44,072 nt of DNA from Litoribacterium kuwaitense (GTDB lineage: Bacteria > Bacillota > Bacilli > Bacillales > DSM-28697): NCBI RefSeq assembly GCF_011058155.1, contig NZ_JAALFC010000027.1:1-44072 (forward strand), read 5' to 3'. The notes beneath the pieces were generated by a model, which saw only the letters and a program-made list of their open reading frames with translations, was not told the DNA's origin and made no database searches. The translations under genes and the position numbers were made by a program. Shown one piece after another: positions 36,367 to 44,072 of this stretch. The stretch's first letter is position 1; each line of letters opens with the position of its first letter.

Positions 36367-36732
36367 ATGGCATACGCAAAACTAGGTCGTACGAGTGCTC
36401 ACCGTAAAGGGTTACTTCGTGATCTAACTACAGATCTCATCATCAATGAGCGTATCGAAACCACTCATGCGAAAGCGAAAGAAGTTCGTTCTTTGGCTGA
36501 AAAGATGATCACACTTGGCAAGCGTGGAGATTTGCAAGCCCGCCGTCGTGCTGCTGCATTTGTTCGTAGAGAAGTAGCTAATGAAGAAGGGCAAAATGCT
36601 GTTCAAAAGCTTTTCTCTGAACTAGCTCCGCGTTTTGAAGATCGCCAAGGCGGCTACACACGCATCTTGAAAGTGGGTCCACGTCGCGGTGATTCAGCAC
36701 CTATGGTTATTCTCGAATTTCTCGAAGACTAA
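36367..36732 (+). CDS. rplQ: 50S ribosomal protein L17
   Basis: L17 sits near the tunnel exit. The 121-residue protein has [20 protein letters not shown], then [20 protein letters not shown] and the C-terminal [23 protein letters not shown] 36367 follows AAAGGAGG. It is the last gene of the large cluster and is followed by a composite terminator. Confidence 0.97.
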   Translation: MAYAKLGRTSAHRKGLLRDLTTDLIINERIETTHAKAKEVRSLAEKMITLGKRGDLQARRRAAAFVRREVANEEGQNAVQKLFSELAPRFEDRQGGYTRILKVGPRRGDSAPMVILEFLED

Positions 36733-36750
36733 TTCGATACTCAATATGAG

Positions 36751-36809
36751 GCAAAAGGGCGGAGAAAACCTCTTAGACCAGGGAGGTTGGCATCTATGCC
36801 CTTTTTTGC
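36751..36809 (+). terminator. Composite terminator after rplQ
   Basis: GCAAAAGGGC (36751-36760) pairs with GCCCTTTTTTGC (36798-36809) as the outer stem. AACCTC (36767-36772) pairs with GAGGTT (36783-36788) as an inner hairpin. The T-run is part of the outer 3' arm. The nested form is longer than the other terminators here and could act as a switch before ecfA1. Confidence 0.65.
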
Positions 36810-36846
36810 TTCTCTGAAAGTAGCGAGTAGCAAATGGAGGAGCGTT

Positions 36847-37686
36847 ATGGATGCTCTCACCTTATCTAATGTCACATATGCTTATGAGGCGAATCAATCA
36901 CCAGTATTAAAAAACATCTCATTTTCGATAAAAAAAGGATCCTGGACAGCTATCGGAGGGCCGAATGGTTCGGGAAAATCGACCATTGCCCGTTTGACAA
37001 ACGGCTTACTCACGCCGCAACAAGGCGGGAATATTCAATTGTTAGACAGACGTTATACAACGACTGATCTACAGGATCTCCGAGTGATTCGTCAGCACGT
37101 CGGTTTGCTATTTCAACATCCAGATGATCAGTTTGTAACGTCATCCGTCGAGGAAGACATTGCTTTTGGGCTCGAAAATGATGCCGTGCCATCGAAAGAA
37201 ATGAGAGCACGTGTTGGTGAGATTTTAAAAAAAACCGAGCTAACCGACTTGCGGTCGCGCGACCCTCATACGTTATCAGGTGGTCAAAAGCAACGATTGG
37301 CATTGGCTGGACTCCTCGTAAGAAAACCTTCTCTTCTTGTCCTTGATGAAGCCTTTAGTATGGTTGATCCAGACGGACGCGAAGCTTTGCTGCAGCTCAT
37401 TAGACAAGAAAATGAGAATGGTATGACGGTGCTGGCGATTACGCATCACTTTGAGCAAATGCTGTATGCTGATCGCTTAATCTGGCTGGAGAATGGTACC
37501 ATTGTCCGGGATGGACATCCAGTGGATGTGTTATTTTGGCTTTTTGAGCAAAATGAAGCTGACTGGCCTGTTCCGATCGTTTATGACTTAAGTAAGGCAC
37601 TCGTCAATCAAGGCTGGCTAGAGCGTCCAACGCTCGATCAAGAGGAGCTGTTGACATTCTTATGGACATTACTCTCAAAGAGATAG
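36847..37686 (+). CDS. ecfA1: Energy-coupling factor transporter ATPase EcfA1
   Basis: EcfA1 is one of two ATPases that power group II ECF vitamin importers. The 279-residue protein has Walker A GPNGSGKST at residues 38-46, Q-loop LLFQHPDDQFV, signature LSGGQKQRLALAG and Walker B LLVLDEAFSMVDPDGR. ATG 36847 follows GGAGG by six bases; the frame is open further upstream into the terminator, which is not used. The gene overlaps ecfA2 by 25 bases. No substrate-binding S component is in the window. Confidence 0.96.
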   Translation: MDALTLSNVTYAYEANQSPVLKNISFSIKKGSWTAIGGPNGSGKSTIARLTNGLLTPQQGGNIQLLDRRYTTTDLQDLRVIRQHVGLLFQHPDDQFVTSSVEEDIAFGLENDAVPSKEMRARVGEILKKTELTDLRSRDPHTLSGGQKQRLALAGLLVRKPSLLVLDEAFSMVDPDGREALLQLIRQENENGMTVLAITHHFEQMLYADRLIWLENGTIVRDGHPVDVLFWLFEQNEADWPVPIVYDLSKALVNQGWLERPTLDQEELLTFLWTLLSKR

Positions 37687-38513
37687 CGGTTGCTTATACA
37701 GACGAATCAGCCGTCCCTCCTGCCCTTTTGCGTGTCACCTACACCTTTCGTAAAGGCGTATGGTATAGCGTGATCGGAAAAGCTGGTGCGGGGAAGAGTA
37801 CATTATTGCAACTACTGGCAGGCTTGCTGAAAATGAATGAAGGTGACATGGTCATCGGGCAGGCGCACCTTCATAAAGGTACAAAAGAAAAGGCTTGGCG
37901 CAAGGCATTTCGTTCGTCTGGATACGTCCTTCAGTTTGCTGAAAAGCAATTTTTTGAGGAGACGGTTGAAAAGGAAATGATGTACGGCCTATTGAATCAA
38001 GGTGTCTCACTCAACGATGCGCAAACCGAAGTGCAGAATGTCGCACAAGCACTCGGCATTCAAGAACAGATGCTACGACGCTCTCCCTTTACATTAAGCG
38101 GAGGTGAGCAGCGCAAGGTCGCGATCGCGAGCATTCTAGTTATGCAGCCGACCATCCTCCTTTTAGATGAACCAACTGCAGGTTTGGACCCGCTCGCCAG
38201 TCGTCATGTGATGGACGTTTTAAAAAAGTATCACCAAGAAACTCAATGTACCGTTGTGCATGTGAGTCACGAGATTGAAGAGGTGTATCATACTGCTGAT
38301 ATCGTCTTACAGTTAGAGCAGGGGACGATCGTCAATTCAGGCGATCCAGGAACGATCTTGCTCGAACAAACATATACAGCACCGCCAGTGCCTCTTAAAC
38401 TGGCCCAAGACATCGAAGCGCTGACATCTCAACCCATTCGTCAGCCGACGAAGCATGTCACTGCACAAGACCTTTTTGAGGCATTGTATCAAGTGTATGG
38501 AAGCTGTAGGTGA
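37662..38513 (+). CDS. ecfA2: Energy-coupling factor transporter ATPase EcfA2
   Basis: EcfA2 is the partner ATPase of EcfA1. The 283-residue protein has Walker A GKAGAGKST at residues 39-47, signature LSGGEQRKVAIASIL and Walker B ILLLDEPTAGLDP, followed by VHVSHEIEEV with the H-loop. ATG 37662 lies inside the end of ecfA1 after GAGGAG, giving coupled translation and probably equal amounts of the two ATPases. Confidence 0.96.
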   Translation: MDITLKEIAVAYTDESAVPPALLRVTYTFRKGVWYSVIGKAGAGKSTLLQLLAGLLKMNEGDMVIGQAHLHKGTKEKAWRKAFRSSGYVLQFAEKQFFEETVEKEMMYGLLNQGVSLNDAQTEVQNVAQALGIQEQMLRRSPFTLSGGEQRKVAIASILVMQPTILLLDEPTAGLDPLASRHVMDVLKKYHQETQCTVVHVSHEIEEVYHTADIVLQLEQGTIVNSGDPGTILLEQTYTAPPVPLKLAQDIEALTSQPIRQPTKHVTAQDLFEALYQVYGSCR

Positions 38514-38517
38514 CGCG

Positions 38518-39297
38518 ATGAAATCAATGTATGTTGCGCAAGACTCAGTCATCCATAAGACAGATCCACGCGCAAAGATTGTGATGATTATTGTAGTTAC
38601 GATTCTGAGCTTTGTCCTTCACAGCCCGTCGAGCTATATCTTCTTAGGTGTTCTTGTCCTGCTCACCTATATAATGACTCGCCTACCTTGGCGAACAGTG
38701 TGGCCGAGCCTTAAACCTGTGCTCTGGCTTGCGGGCTTTGCCTTTTTACTTCATGTCGTATCGGCGACAGGGACAGACCTTTGGGTTCAGTGGGGATGGG
38801 TTAAAATCAATGAAGAAAGCGTCCTTCAAGCGGGACGTATCTTGCTACGCTTACTGATTATTTGTGCAGCAGGTTTTCTTTTGCCCTTGACAACGTCCCC
38901 CTCAGAACTCGTCGCCGCATTTGCATGGATGTTAAAACCGCTCGCTTGGCTTGGTTTTTCCCCAGCAGATGGCGCACTCGCAATGACGATAACCGTCCGG
39001 TACACAACATTGCTGGCAGAAGAGGCACGGCGCATTTTTCATGCCCAAAAAGCTCGAGGCGCTGAATTGACATGGAGACACCCGAGACAAACCTTCCGGC
39101 ATCTACAGGCGTATATGATTCCGTTGGCTGTCGGAACGATACGCCGAGCGCATGCCTTAGCGGAAGCGATCGATGCTCGCGGATACGATGGGAGCCGCCC
39201 ACGCAGCGCTTATCGAGATGTACGATGGACATTTTCCGACTCACTAAAGCTAAGTATCTTTCTACTCGCAGCAGGAGGAATCTATTGGATTCAATAA
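38518..39297 (+). CDS. ecfT: Energy-coupling factor transporter transmembrane protein EcfT
   Basis: EcfT is the membrane scaffold that couples the EcfA1A2 ATPases to vitamin-specific S components. The 259-residue protein has several transmembrane helices in the first 130 residues, then the two coupling motifs with Ala-Arg-Gly (HAQKARGAELTW and AEAIDARGYDG) that touch the ATPases. ATG 38518 with AGGTG upstream gives the family N-terminus VIHKTDPRAKIVM. Longer starts within ecfA2 (38455, 38497) are less likely. Confidence 0.94.
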   Translation: MKSMYVAQDSVIHKTDPRAKIVMIIVVTILSFVLHSPSSYIFLGVLVLLTYIMTRLPWRTVWPSLKPVLWLAGFAFLLHVVSATGTDLWVQWGWVKINEESVLQAGRILLRLLIICAAGFLLPLTTSPSELVAAFAWMLKPLAWLGFSPADGALAMTITVRYTTLLAEEARRIFHAQKARGAELTWRHPRQTFRHLQAYMIPLAVGTIRRAHALAEAIDARGYDGSRPRSAYRDVRWTFSDSLKLSIFLLAAGGIYWIQ

Positions 39298-39309
39298 GGA
39301 GTGAAGGAA

Positions 39310-40074
39310 ATGCCCCGATGGCGCGGTATCATCCAATACGACGGATCTAAATTTTCAGGTTTTCAACGGCAGAGCAAAGGGCGAACTGTGCAAGGTGTTG
39401 TCGAAAAAGCGCTTGGCAAAATGCACAAAACAGCGGACGTCCCGATCTTTGGTTCCGGACGGACAGATGCCGGTGTACATGCATTTGGGCAAGTCATCCA
39501 TTTCGATTCACCAGTTCAAATCCCCGAAGAGCGGTGGTTGCAGGCATTAAACGGATGGCTGCCCGATGATGTCATTCTCTATGCGATTGCGCCGGTTGAG
39601 GAAACGTTCCATGCTAGGTACGATGCGATCGGCAAAGCATATGAATACCGAGTCACCAATGGCCCTATTAAAGATGTATTTCGGCGGTTGTATGTACACC
39701 ACGAATTCCGACCTCTAAACGAAGAACTGATGCAAGAAGCATTAGCCCTATTTTATGGGACGCATGACTTTCGCGCCTTTTGCTCGACGCGCTCAACAGT
39801 GACGTCTCACGTACGGACGGTTACGAAAGCAACGCTCGAAAAAAGCGGTGCAGAGTTTTGCTTTTACATTGAGGGCAACGGGTTTCTACACCATATGGTA
39901 CGCATGATCGTCGGAACCGTCATTAAGGCAGGGCATGGTGCCATCGCGCCAGAGGACATTCAACACTGCTTGGAGTCAGGGGACAAAGGAAATACAGTCA
40001 AAACCGCACCAGCACAAGGGTTGTACCTACTCCGCGTTGATTATCCAGAAGATACAGCCGCAAAAGAGAATTAG
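39310..40074 (+). CDS. truA: tRNA pseudouridine(38-40) synthase TruA
   Basis: TruA converts uridines 38-40 in the tRNA anticodon arm to pseudouridine. The 254-residue protein has the IQYDGSKFSGFQRQ start, the catalytic Asp53 in GSGRTDAGVHAFGQVIHFD, and GNGFLHHMVRMIVGTVIKAG. ATG 39310 follows AAGGAG at the ecfT stop; GTG 39301 is in the SD. The ecf-truA-rplM order is as in B. subtilis. Confidence 0.96.
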   Translation: MPRWRGIIQYDGSKFSGFQRQSKGRTVQGVVEKALGKMHKTADVPIFGSGRTDAGVHAFGQVIHFDSPVQIPEERWLQALNGWLPDDVILYAIAPVEETFHARYDAIGKAYEYRVTNGPIKDVFRRLYVHHEFRPLNEELMQEALALFYGTHDFRAFCSTRSTVTSHVRTVTKATLEKSGAEFCFYIEGNGFLHHMVRMIVGTVIKAGHGAIAPEDIQHCLESGDKGNTVKTAPAQGLYLLRVDYPEDTAAKEN

Positions 40075-40122
40075 GCTAAAGCTGTGAAAAATTAGACAAC
40101 GACGCCTCGTGTTTATTTTTTC

Positions 40123-40151
40123 TTGACACGACTGACTGCGTTCGTTATTAT
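40123..40151 (+). promoter_or_regulatory. Promoter of rplM-rpsI
   Basis: TTGACA (40123-40128) and TATTAT (40146-40151) are 17 bases apart. The transcript would start near 40158 and begin with the L13 leader. Confidence 0.75.
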
Positions 40152-40157
40152 TAAGAC

Positions 40158-40245
40158 TAGTGTTCATTTAAAATCCACGAAAAAGCCCCGGAAACTTTCT
40201 CGTGATTGAATAAACTTTATGAAAGCACATTGGAGGGACATCGAC
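40158..40245 (+). ncRNA. Ribosomal protein L13 leader
   Basis: CACGAAAAAG (40176-40185) pairs with CTTTCTCGTG (40195-40204) with one mismatch around CCCCGGAAA. An outer stem joins GTG-TTCAT (about 40160-40167) to ATGAA-AGCAC (40219 onward). The end ATGAAAGCACATTGGAGGGA carries the SD. The layout and sequence match the Firmicutes L13 leader as I remember it, an element thought to bind L13 for autoregulation. Confidence 0.8.
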
Positions 40246-40683
40246 ATGCGTCAGACGTATATGGCGAAGCCGTTAGAACAGAATCGTAAATGGTATGTTG
40301 TCGATGCAGAAGGACAAACGCTTGGTCGTCTTGCGACTGAAGTAGCGTCAATTCTGCGCGGTAAACATAAGCCTACGTTCACACCGAACGTAGATACAGG
40401 AGATTACATCATCGTCATCAACGCAAGCAAGATCCAATTAACAGGAAACAAGCTTCAAGACAAAATGTACTATCGTCATTCGCAGCACCCAGGCGGATTG
40501 AAAGAAACATCAGCATATGAAATGCGTGAAAAACACCCTGACCGTATGATCAAGCTTGCTGTGAAAGGCATGCTTCCAAAAGGTCCATTGGGTCGTCAAA
40601 TGGCTAAAAAACTAAACGTATACGGTGGCAGTGAGCATCCTCATGCAGCACAATCACCAGAAGTTTACGAACTAAAAGGTTAA
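40246..40683 (+). CDS. rplM: 50S ribosomal protein L13
   Basis: L13 is an early 50S assembly protein. The 145-residue length equals B. subtilis. It has [20 protein letters not shown], then [20 protein letters not shown] and the signature [23 protein letters not shown] 40246 follows GGAGGGA; an in-frame ATG at 40219 lies inside the leader fold. rpsI follows after 16 bases. Confidence 0.97.
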   Translation: MRQTYMAKPLEQNRKWYVVDAEGQTLGRLATEVASILRGKHKPTFTPNVDTGDYIIVINASKIQLTGNKLQDKMYYRHSQHPGGLKETSAYEMREKHPDRMIKLAVKGMLPKGPLGRQMAKKLNVYGGSEHPHAAQSPEVYELKG

Positions 40684-40699
40684 AGGAGGGACTACTTAA

Positions 40700-41092
40700 A
40701 TGGCTACACTTCAATATTACGGCACAGGCCGTCGTAAAACATCTGTTGCACGCGTACGTCTCGTACCAGGAAATGGTCGCGTCGTCATCAACAACCGTGA
40801 ATTTGAAGACTTCTTTCCTGTTCCTTCCGTCAGAGAAGTCGTTCAGCGTCCATTAAAAGTCGCTGAAGTGGAAGGCAACTATGACGTCATTGTCAGTGTA
40901 AATGGTGGAGGAAGCACTGGTCAGGCAGGCGCTGTACGTCTTGGCATTGCCCGTGCATTGCTTAAAGTCGATCCAGCCAACCGTCCGTCATTGAAAGACC
41001 AAGGTCTTCTTACACGTGATGCTCGTGCGAAAGAGCGTAAGAAATACGGTCTTAAAGGCGCGCGTCGTGCACCTCAGTTCTCAAAACGTTAA
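40700..41092 (+). CDS. rpsI: 30S ribosomal protein S9
   Basis: S9 reaches P-site tRNA with its C-terminal tail. The 130-residue protein has [20 protein letters not shown], then [20 protein letters not shown] and the basic tail [17 protein letters not shown] with the universal Lys-Arg end. ATG 40700 follows AAAGGAGGG. It is the last conserved core gene; the sequence changes character after its terminator. Confidence 0.97.
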   Translation: MATLQYYGTGRRKTSVARVRLVPGNGRVVINNREFEDFFPVPSVREVVQRPLKVAEVEGNYDVIVSVNGGGSTGQAGAVRLGIARALLKVDPANRPSLKDQGLLTRDARAKERKKYGLKGARRAPQFSKR

Positions 41093-41106
41093 TAAATCAA
41101 CGTTTC

Positions 41107-41142
41107 AAGCCTCCGAACCCCACTATGGTTCGGGGCTTTTTT
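41107..41142 (+). terminator. Terminator after rpsI
   Basis: AAGCCTCCGAACC (41107-41119) pairs with GGTTCGGGGC and following T (41127-41142), with one mismatch in a stem of about 12 bp, ending in six T. It marks the end of the core ribosomal block. Confidence 0.85.
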
Positions 41143-41268
41143 AATGCAAAAATGAACGGAACCACCAGCTGCAAAATGAAGTGTAAAATTTGACTTGATA
41201 TCTACAGAATTCTCTCCTTTTTTACTGTATTGTTTGATTTTTCTAATAATAAGTTTTGTTGAACATTA

Positions 41269-41319
41269 TGTGAAAATATTCACGTTTTTATTGTGAATAA
41301 TTTCACAAAGTAGTATGAT
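41269..41319 (+). promoter_or_regulatory. Promoter with two CRP/FNR-type palindromes
   Basis: TGTGA-AAATAT-TCACG (41269-41284) and TGTGA-ATAATT-TCACA (41292-41307) both fit the TGTGA-N6-TCAC(A/T) box of Crp/Fnr-family regulators, centres 23 bases apart. TTGTGA (41291-41296) and TATGAT (41314-41319), 17 bases apart, form a promoter whose -35 lies within the second box. Binding there would be expected to repress, and binding at the first could do either. In B. subtilis, Fnr uses TGTGA-N6-TCACT. No catabolite-responsive element was seen. Confidence 0.6.
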
Positions 41320-41354
41320 TTGATTGTAAAAGTTAATGAAGGAGTGAGTCATCA

Positions 41355-42413
41355 ATGGAGAATATCAACGTTAAAAGTTTTGTTAACAAAATACTGGCAG
41401 GGGTTGCATTGGGAATTGTTGTTGGCTTAATCCCCAACGCGATATTAGGTGAGTTATTTAAATTCCTTTCACAATATCATGATATATTCGCAACTTTGAA
41501 CAGTGTAGTCGTCGGTATTCAATTTACAGTACCAGTGATCGTCGGGGTTTTAATAGCAATGCAATTTAAAATGAACTCAATCCAAACAGTTATTGTTGGC
41601 ACTGCATCCTTTGTTGGAAGTGGTGCAGCTTCCTTCCAAGGGAATATATGGATCTTAACCGGGATCGGTGATTTAATCAACACCATGATCACCGCTTCCA
41701 TAGCTGTATTAATTATTATGCTTATACAAGATAAACTCAAAAGCCTTACTATTATCCTCTTACCAATTATCGCTGGAGGAATTGCAGGTTTTATAGGAAT
41801 TATTCTATTGCCTTATGTCCAATTAATTACAGATGGCATCGGTCAAGTGATTAACAGTTTTACAACTTTACAGCCATTATTGATGTATATCCTGATCGCG
41901 ATTGCCTTCAGTATTATAATCGTTTCTCCAATCTCCACAGTCGCTATAGCAATGGCGATAGGAATTTCAGGTTTGGCGGCTGGTGCTGCGAACATTGGTA
42001 TTGCTGCAGCAGCGTGCATGCTCGTTATTGGAACTTTTAAAGTAAATAATAGTGGCGTACCAATAGCCATTTTTCTAGGTGCAATGAAAATGATGATGCC
42101 GAATCTGCTTAAAAATCCTATTATTGCAGTCCCAATCGGATTAACAGCTGCAGTTACCGGATTTGTCGCAAGCTTCGTTGGGATTGAAGGAACAAAAGAA
42201 TCTGCAGGGTTTGGCTTTTCTGGCTTAGTTGGCCCAATTAATGCCGTTAAGTTTATGGATGGAAGCATTTTGGTGAATATAGGCATGTTAATTTTAGTGT
42301 ATTTTATAGTACCATTTATTGCCGCGTATGTTATTCATCATCTATGTACAAGGGTCTTGAAGCTTTATGATCCATCCGTATTTAAATTTATTTCAGAAGA
42401 AAGCGGGGAATAA
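41355..42413 (+). CDS. PTS EIIC_2-type (PfoR-like) multi-pass membrane protein
   Basis: This 352-residue protein is almost entirely hydrophobic, with about ten membrane segments. It ends GTKESAGFGFSGLVGPINAV, then hydrophobic helices and the short tail KLYDPSVFKFISEESGE. The pattern fits the PTS_EIIC_2 family, annotated as PTS sugar IIC subunit or PfoR-like regulator. No EIIA, EIIB or HPr gene is nearby, so phosphotransfer is unproven and the substrate unknown. ATG 41355 follows AAGGAGTG. Base use is clearly more AT-rich than the ribosomal block. A 2-hydroxyacid dehydrogenase gene follows after three bases, so the protein may handle a 2-hydroxy or 2-oxo acid; that is inference. Confidence 0.75.
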   Translation: MENINVKSFVNKILAGVALGIVVGLIPNAILGELFKFLSQYHDIFATLNSVVVGIQFTVPVIVGVLIAMQFKMNSIQTVIVGTASFVGSGAASFQGNIWILTGIGDLINTMITASIAVLIIMLIQDKLKSLTIILLPIIAGGIAGFIGIILLPYVQLITDGIGQVINSFTTLQPLLMYILIAIAFSIIIVSPISTVAIAMAIGISGLAAGAANIGIAAAACMLVIGTFKVNNSGVPIAIFLGAMKMMMPNLLKNPIIAVPIGLTAAVTGFVASFVGIEGTKESAGFGFSGLVGPINAVKFMDGSILVNIGMLILVYFIVPFIAAYVIHHLCTRVLKLYDPSVFKFISEESGE

Positions 42414-42416
42414 AAT

Positions 42417-43412
42417 ATGAATAAAATTATGATGTTTGGTGCTCGGGAAGATGAAAAAGAGGCCGCATTAACATGGGCAAAGGTAAATAATGTTGATATT
42501 ACCTTTTCCAAAGAAATATTGAAGGTTGAAACAGTAGAACAACTAAAAGGATTTGATGGTGTTACCACACAACAAACAGGAAGGCTTGATGACAGCATTT
42601 ATGAACGTTTAAGCAAATTGGGAATGAAGCAAATAGCTCAACGCAGTGCAGGGTATGATATGTACAACCTTGAGAAAGCAGCGGAATATAATATCATTAT
42701 CTCCAATGTGCCAAGCTATTCACCAAATTCAGTCGCTGAGTATGCAGTCACAGCAGCTTTACAGCTTATTCGAAAAACGCATTTAATCAATCAAAAAGTT
42801 GAAGAAAAGGATTTCAGATGGCAAAAATCGATAATGGCTAAAGAAGTAAAGACCCTGGAAGTTGCTATTATTGGTACTGGACGTATCGGACAAATAACAG
42901 CAAAAATTTTCAAAGGTTTTGGAGCTAAAGTTGTAGGATATGATTTATATCCTAACGAACATGCCGAGCAATACCTTGAATATAAGAATTCTATTGAAGA
43001 AACAGTTTCAAATGCAGACATAGTTTCTATTCATATGCCTGCGACAAAAGACAATTACCACTTATTTAACGAAGAATTATTTAATCAGTTTAAAGATGAT
43101 GCGGTCTTTATCAATACGGCGAGGGGATCTATTGTAGACACTAGGGCCCTGCTCAAAGCACTAGAGAGAGAGAAGATCGCAGGGGCTGCTTTAGATACGT
43201 ATGAAAATGAAAGCACCTATTATCCAAAGGATTTCCGCGACAAAGAAATCTCTGATTCTATATTAACTGAGTTAGTGACTCGCCCAGATGTCATCTTAAC
43301 GCCACATATTGCTTTTTATACAGATGTAGCAGTTAAAAACTTAGTAGAAGGTGGGTTGGACGCTGCATTATCAGTGATAGAAACAGGAACTTGTGAGACG
43401 AGAATTAATTGA
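42417..43412 (+). CDS. D-lactate dehydrogenase (D-2-hydroxyacid dehydrogenase family)
   Basis: The enzyme reduces pyruvate to D-lactate with NADH, or acts on a related 2-oxo acid. The 331-residue length and sequence fit the LdhD/VanH group. Visible are SAGYDMYNLEKA in the catalytic domain, the nucleotide-binding GTGRIG at 153-158 with Asp176 in VVGYDLYP (NAD preference), R236 in NTARGS, E265 in DTYENE and H297 in TPHIAFYTD, the catalytic triad. It starts three bases after the membrane-protein stop with GGGGA as a modest SD, so the two form one operon under the CRP/FNR-type boxes. The AT-rich codon use suggests acquisition. Exact substrate is not shown by sequence. Confidence 0.85.
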   Translation: MNKIMMFGAREDEKEAALTWAKVNNVDITFSKEILKVETVEQLKGFDGVTTQQTGRLDDSIYERLSKLGMKQIAQRSAGYDMYNLEKAAEYNIIISNVPSYSPNSVAEYAVTAALQLIRKTHLINQKVEEKDFRWQKSIMAKEVKTLEVAIIGTGRIGQITAKIFKGFGAKVVGYDLYPNEHAEQYLEYKNSIEETVSNADIVSIHMPATKDNYHLFNEELFNQFKDDAVFINTARGSIVDTRALLKALEREKIAGAALDTYENESTYYPKDFRDKEISDSILTELVTRPDVILTPHIAFYTDVAVKNLVEGGLDAALSVIETGTCETRIN

Positions 43413-43497
43413 ATATAAACATCGAGCCTTCTAAAGTATCTTTGATAAAAGAACTAGTGTAGTCCATAAAAAGACTGTAGACTAAGTGACAATAAAA

Positions 43498-43547
43498 GGC
43501 ACCTTCGACATGGTATAAACAAACAAATACTATTCGGAGGTGTTTTT
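43498..43547 (+). repeat. Long imperfect hairpin, terminator-like or IS end
   Basis: CACCTTCGA-C-ATGGTAT (from 43500) pairs with ATACTAT-TCGGAGGTG (to 43542) with one mismatch and one G-U, followed by TTTTT. It lies about 90 bases after the dehydrogenase stop and just before the transposase remnant. It could be the terminator of the operon or a structure at the element end; I cannot decide. Confidence 0.5.
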
Positions 43548-43550
43548 GCC

Positions 43551-43935
43551 TGGACAAAAGCTTTTTCAAGAATGGTGACGATTATTAGTGAGTCAAACGT
43601 TCTTGAAAAAGTTCAAGACACGATTCATTCTCAAGCAATCACGGTAGGTTTCATTTTTGATAATGCAGTGGCTATTGATGCGACACATTTTGAAACGAAA
43701 GATCACACCTCAAAAAGAGGACAAACCAAAAACAGAACCCAAGAAGAATGTTTTTTGGCATGGCTTTAAGGCACATTTAGCTGTTGAAACACAAGGCCAA
43801 TATATTTTTCAATCTCTTTTCTCCTGGAAATTTAAATGATTGAAAAGGCTGTAATTCCTTTATTAAAATGCATAAACGAACGTATTCAACTTTTTCCTCT
43901 GCGCTACGAAGGAATGGGTGCCGAAACCTTTAGTT
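43551..43935 (+). pseudogene. Degraded transposase gene (IS1182/IS4-type DDE)
   Basis: The first frame reads FSRMVTIISESNVLEKVQDT and AVAIDATHFETKDH, the catalytic-core start of DDE transposases common in Bacillus. A shift gives TPQKEDKPKTEPKK, then NVFWHGFKAHLAVETQGQYI follows directly, so a stretch usually present between these parts is deleted. A second shift and a stop give SPGNLND, stop, KAVIPLLKCINERI and LRYEGMG, after which homology ends before the next catalytic Asp. The N-terminal part is absent. It cannot make an active enzyme. Family name is from memory of the conserved blocks. Confidence 0.75.
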
Positions 43936-44072
43936 AGGGGTTAAAGTCGATATGATTTGACTTCTTTTACCTTTGTGAATATCGGTGTTAAAATCCTCAA
44001 TAATAACGGTTTAAAATTCCCCAGTTTTCACTGATAATCTAACTCGACAGAGATAGATTGGAAGTGTTGGAA
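43936..44072 (+). other. Unassigned sequence after the transposase remnant
   Basis: No open frame of note is present. The stretch TTTAAAATTCCCCAG near 44011 reminds me of the non-coding end of another insertion element, possibly IS21-type, on the opposite strand. I cannot support that from sequence alone. Confidence 0.25.

Noticed and set aside
41269-41307. Catabolite-responsive element (CcpA site) before the EIIC_2-type gene
   Set aside because: The palindromes lack the central CG and match TGTGA-N6-TCAC instead.

Overview
The window comes from a low-GC Gram-positive bacterium of the order Bacillales, most likely Bacillaceae. Gene order runs almost as in Bacillus subtilis from cysE to rpsI. 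SigH, NusG, RpoB, RpoC and most ribosomal proteins are close to the B. subtilis proteins as I remember them. GTG and TTG starts are frequent, Shine-Dalgarno (SD) sequences are strong, and the S14 protein is the short zinc type. I cannot name the genus. All genes recognised are on the + strand.

Layout: 1-3893 cysE, cysS, mrnC, rlmB, rae1 (cysteine supply, Cys-tRNA charging, rRNA processing and ribosome quality control). 3898-4615 sigH with its own promoter. 4616-5817 secE and nusG, without the rpmG (L33) gene usually found between sigH and secE. 5818-9085 rplK, rplA, rplJ, rplL and an rsmC-like methyltransferase. 9086-17004 rpoB, rpoC and an L7Ae-like gene. 17005-21496 rpsL, rpsG, fusA, tuf. 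21606-36732 the S10-spc-alpha cluster (rpsJ to rplQ, including secY, adk, map, a KOW-domain gene, infA and rpoA). 36847-40074 ecfA1, ecfA2, ecfT, truA. 40123-41092 rplM and rpsI behind an L13 leader. 41143-43412 an AT-rich pair, a PTS EIIC_2-type membrane protein and a D-lactate dehydrogenase, behind two CRP/FNR-type palindromes. 43413-44072 the wreck of a transposase gene and unassigned sequence.

Most genes serve transcription, translation and protein export, so the regulatory interest lies in the 5' leaders. I recognise an L10 leader with terminator before rplJ and an L13 leader before rplM. Candidate L1 operators resembling the 23S rRNA L1 stalk lie before both rplK and rplA. A structured S10 leader precedes rpsJ. 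Terminators overlapping small ORFs sit in the nusG and rpoB leaders, and a 20-codon ORF with a good SD lies before rpsL. The small ORFs are hypotheses, not established genes.

Five genes (cysE, rpoC, rpsS, adk, rpsM) are each broken by one apparent single-base deletion, nearly all in short homopolymers. Four are essential, so sequencing or assembly error is far likelier than biology. I annotate them as full-length CDS with a frameshift.

I found no tRNA, rRNA, CRISPR array, prophage or defence system. The region is largely ordinary core genome with one accessory insertion at the right end.
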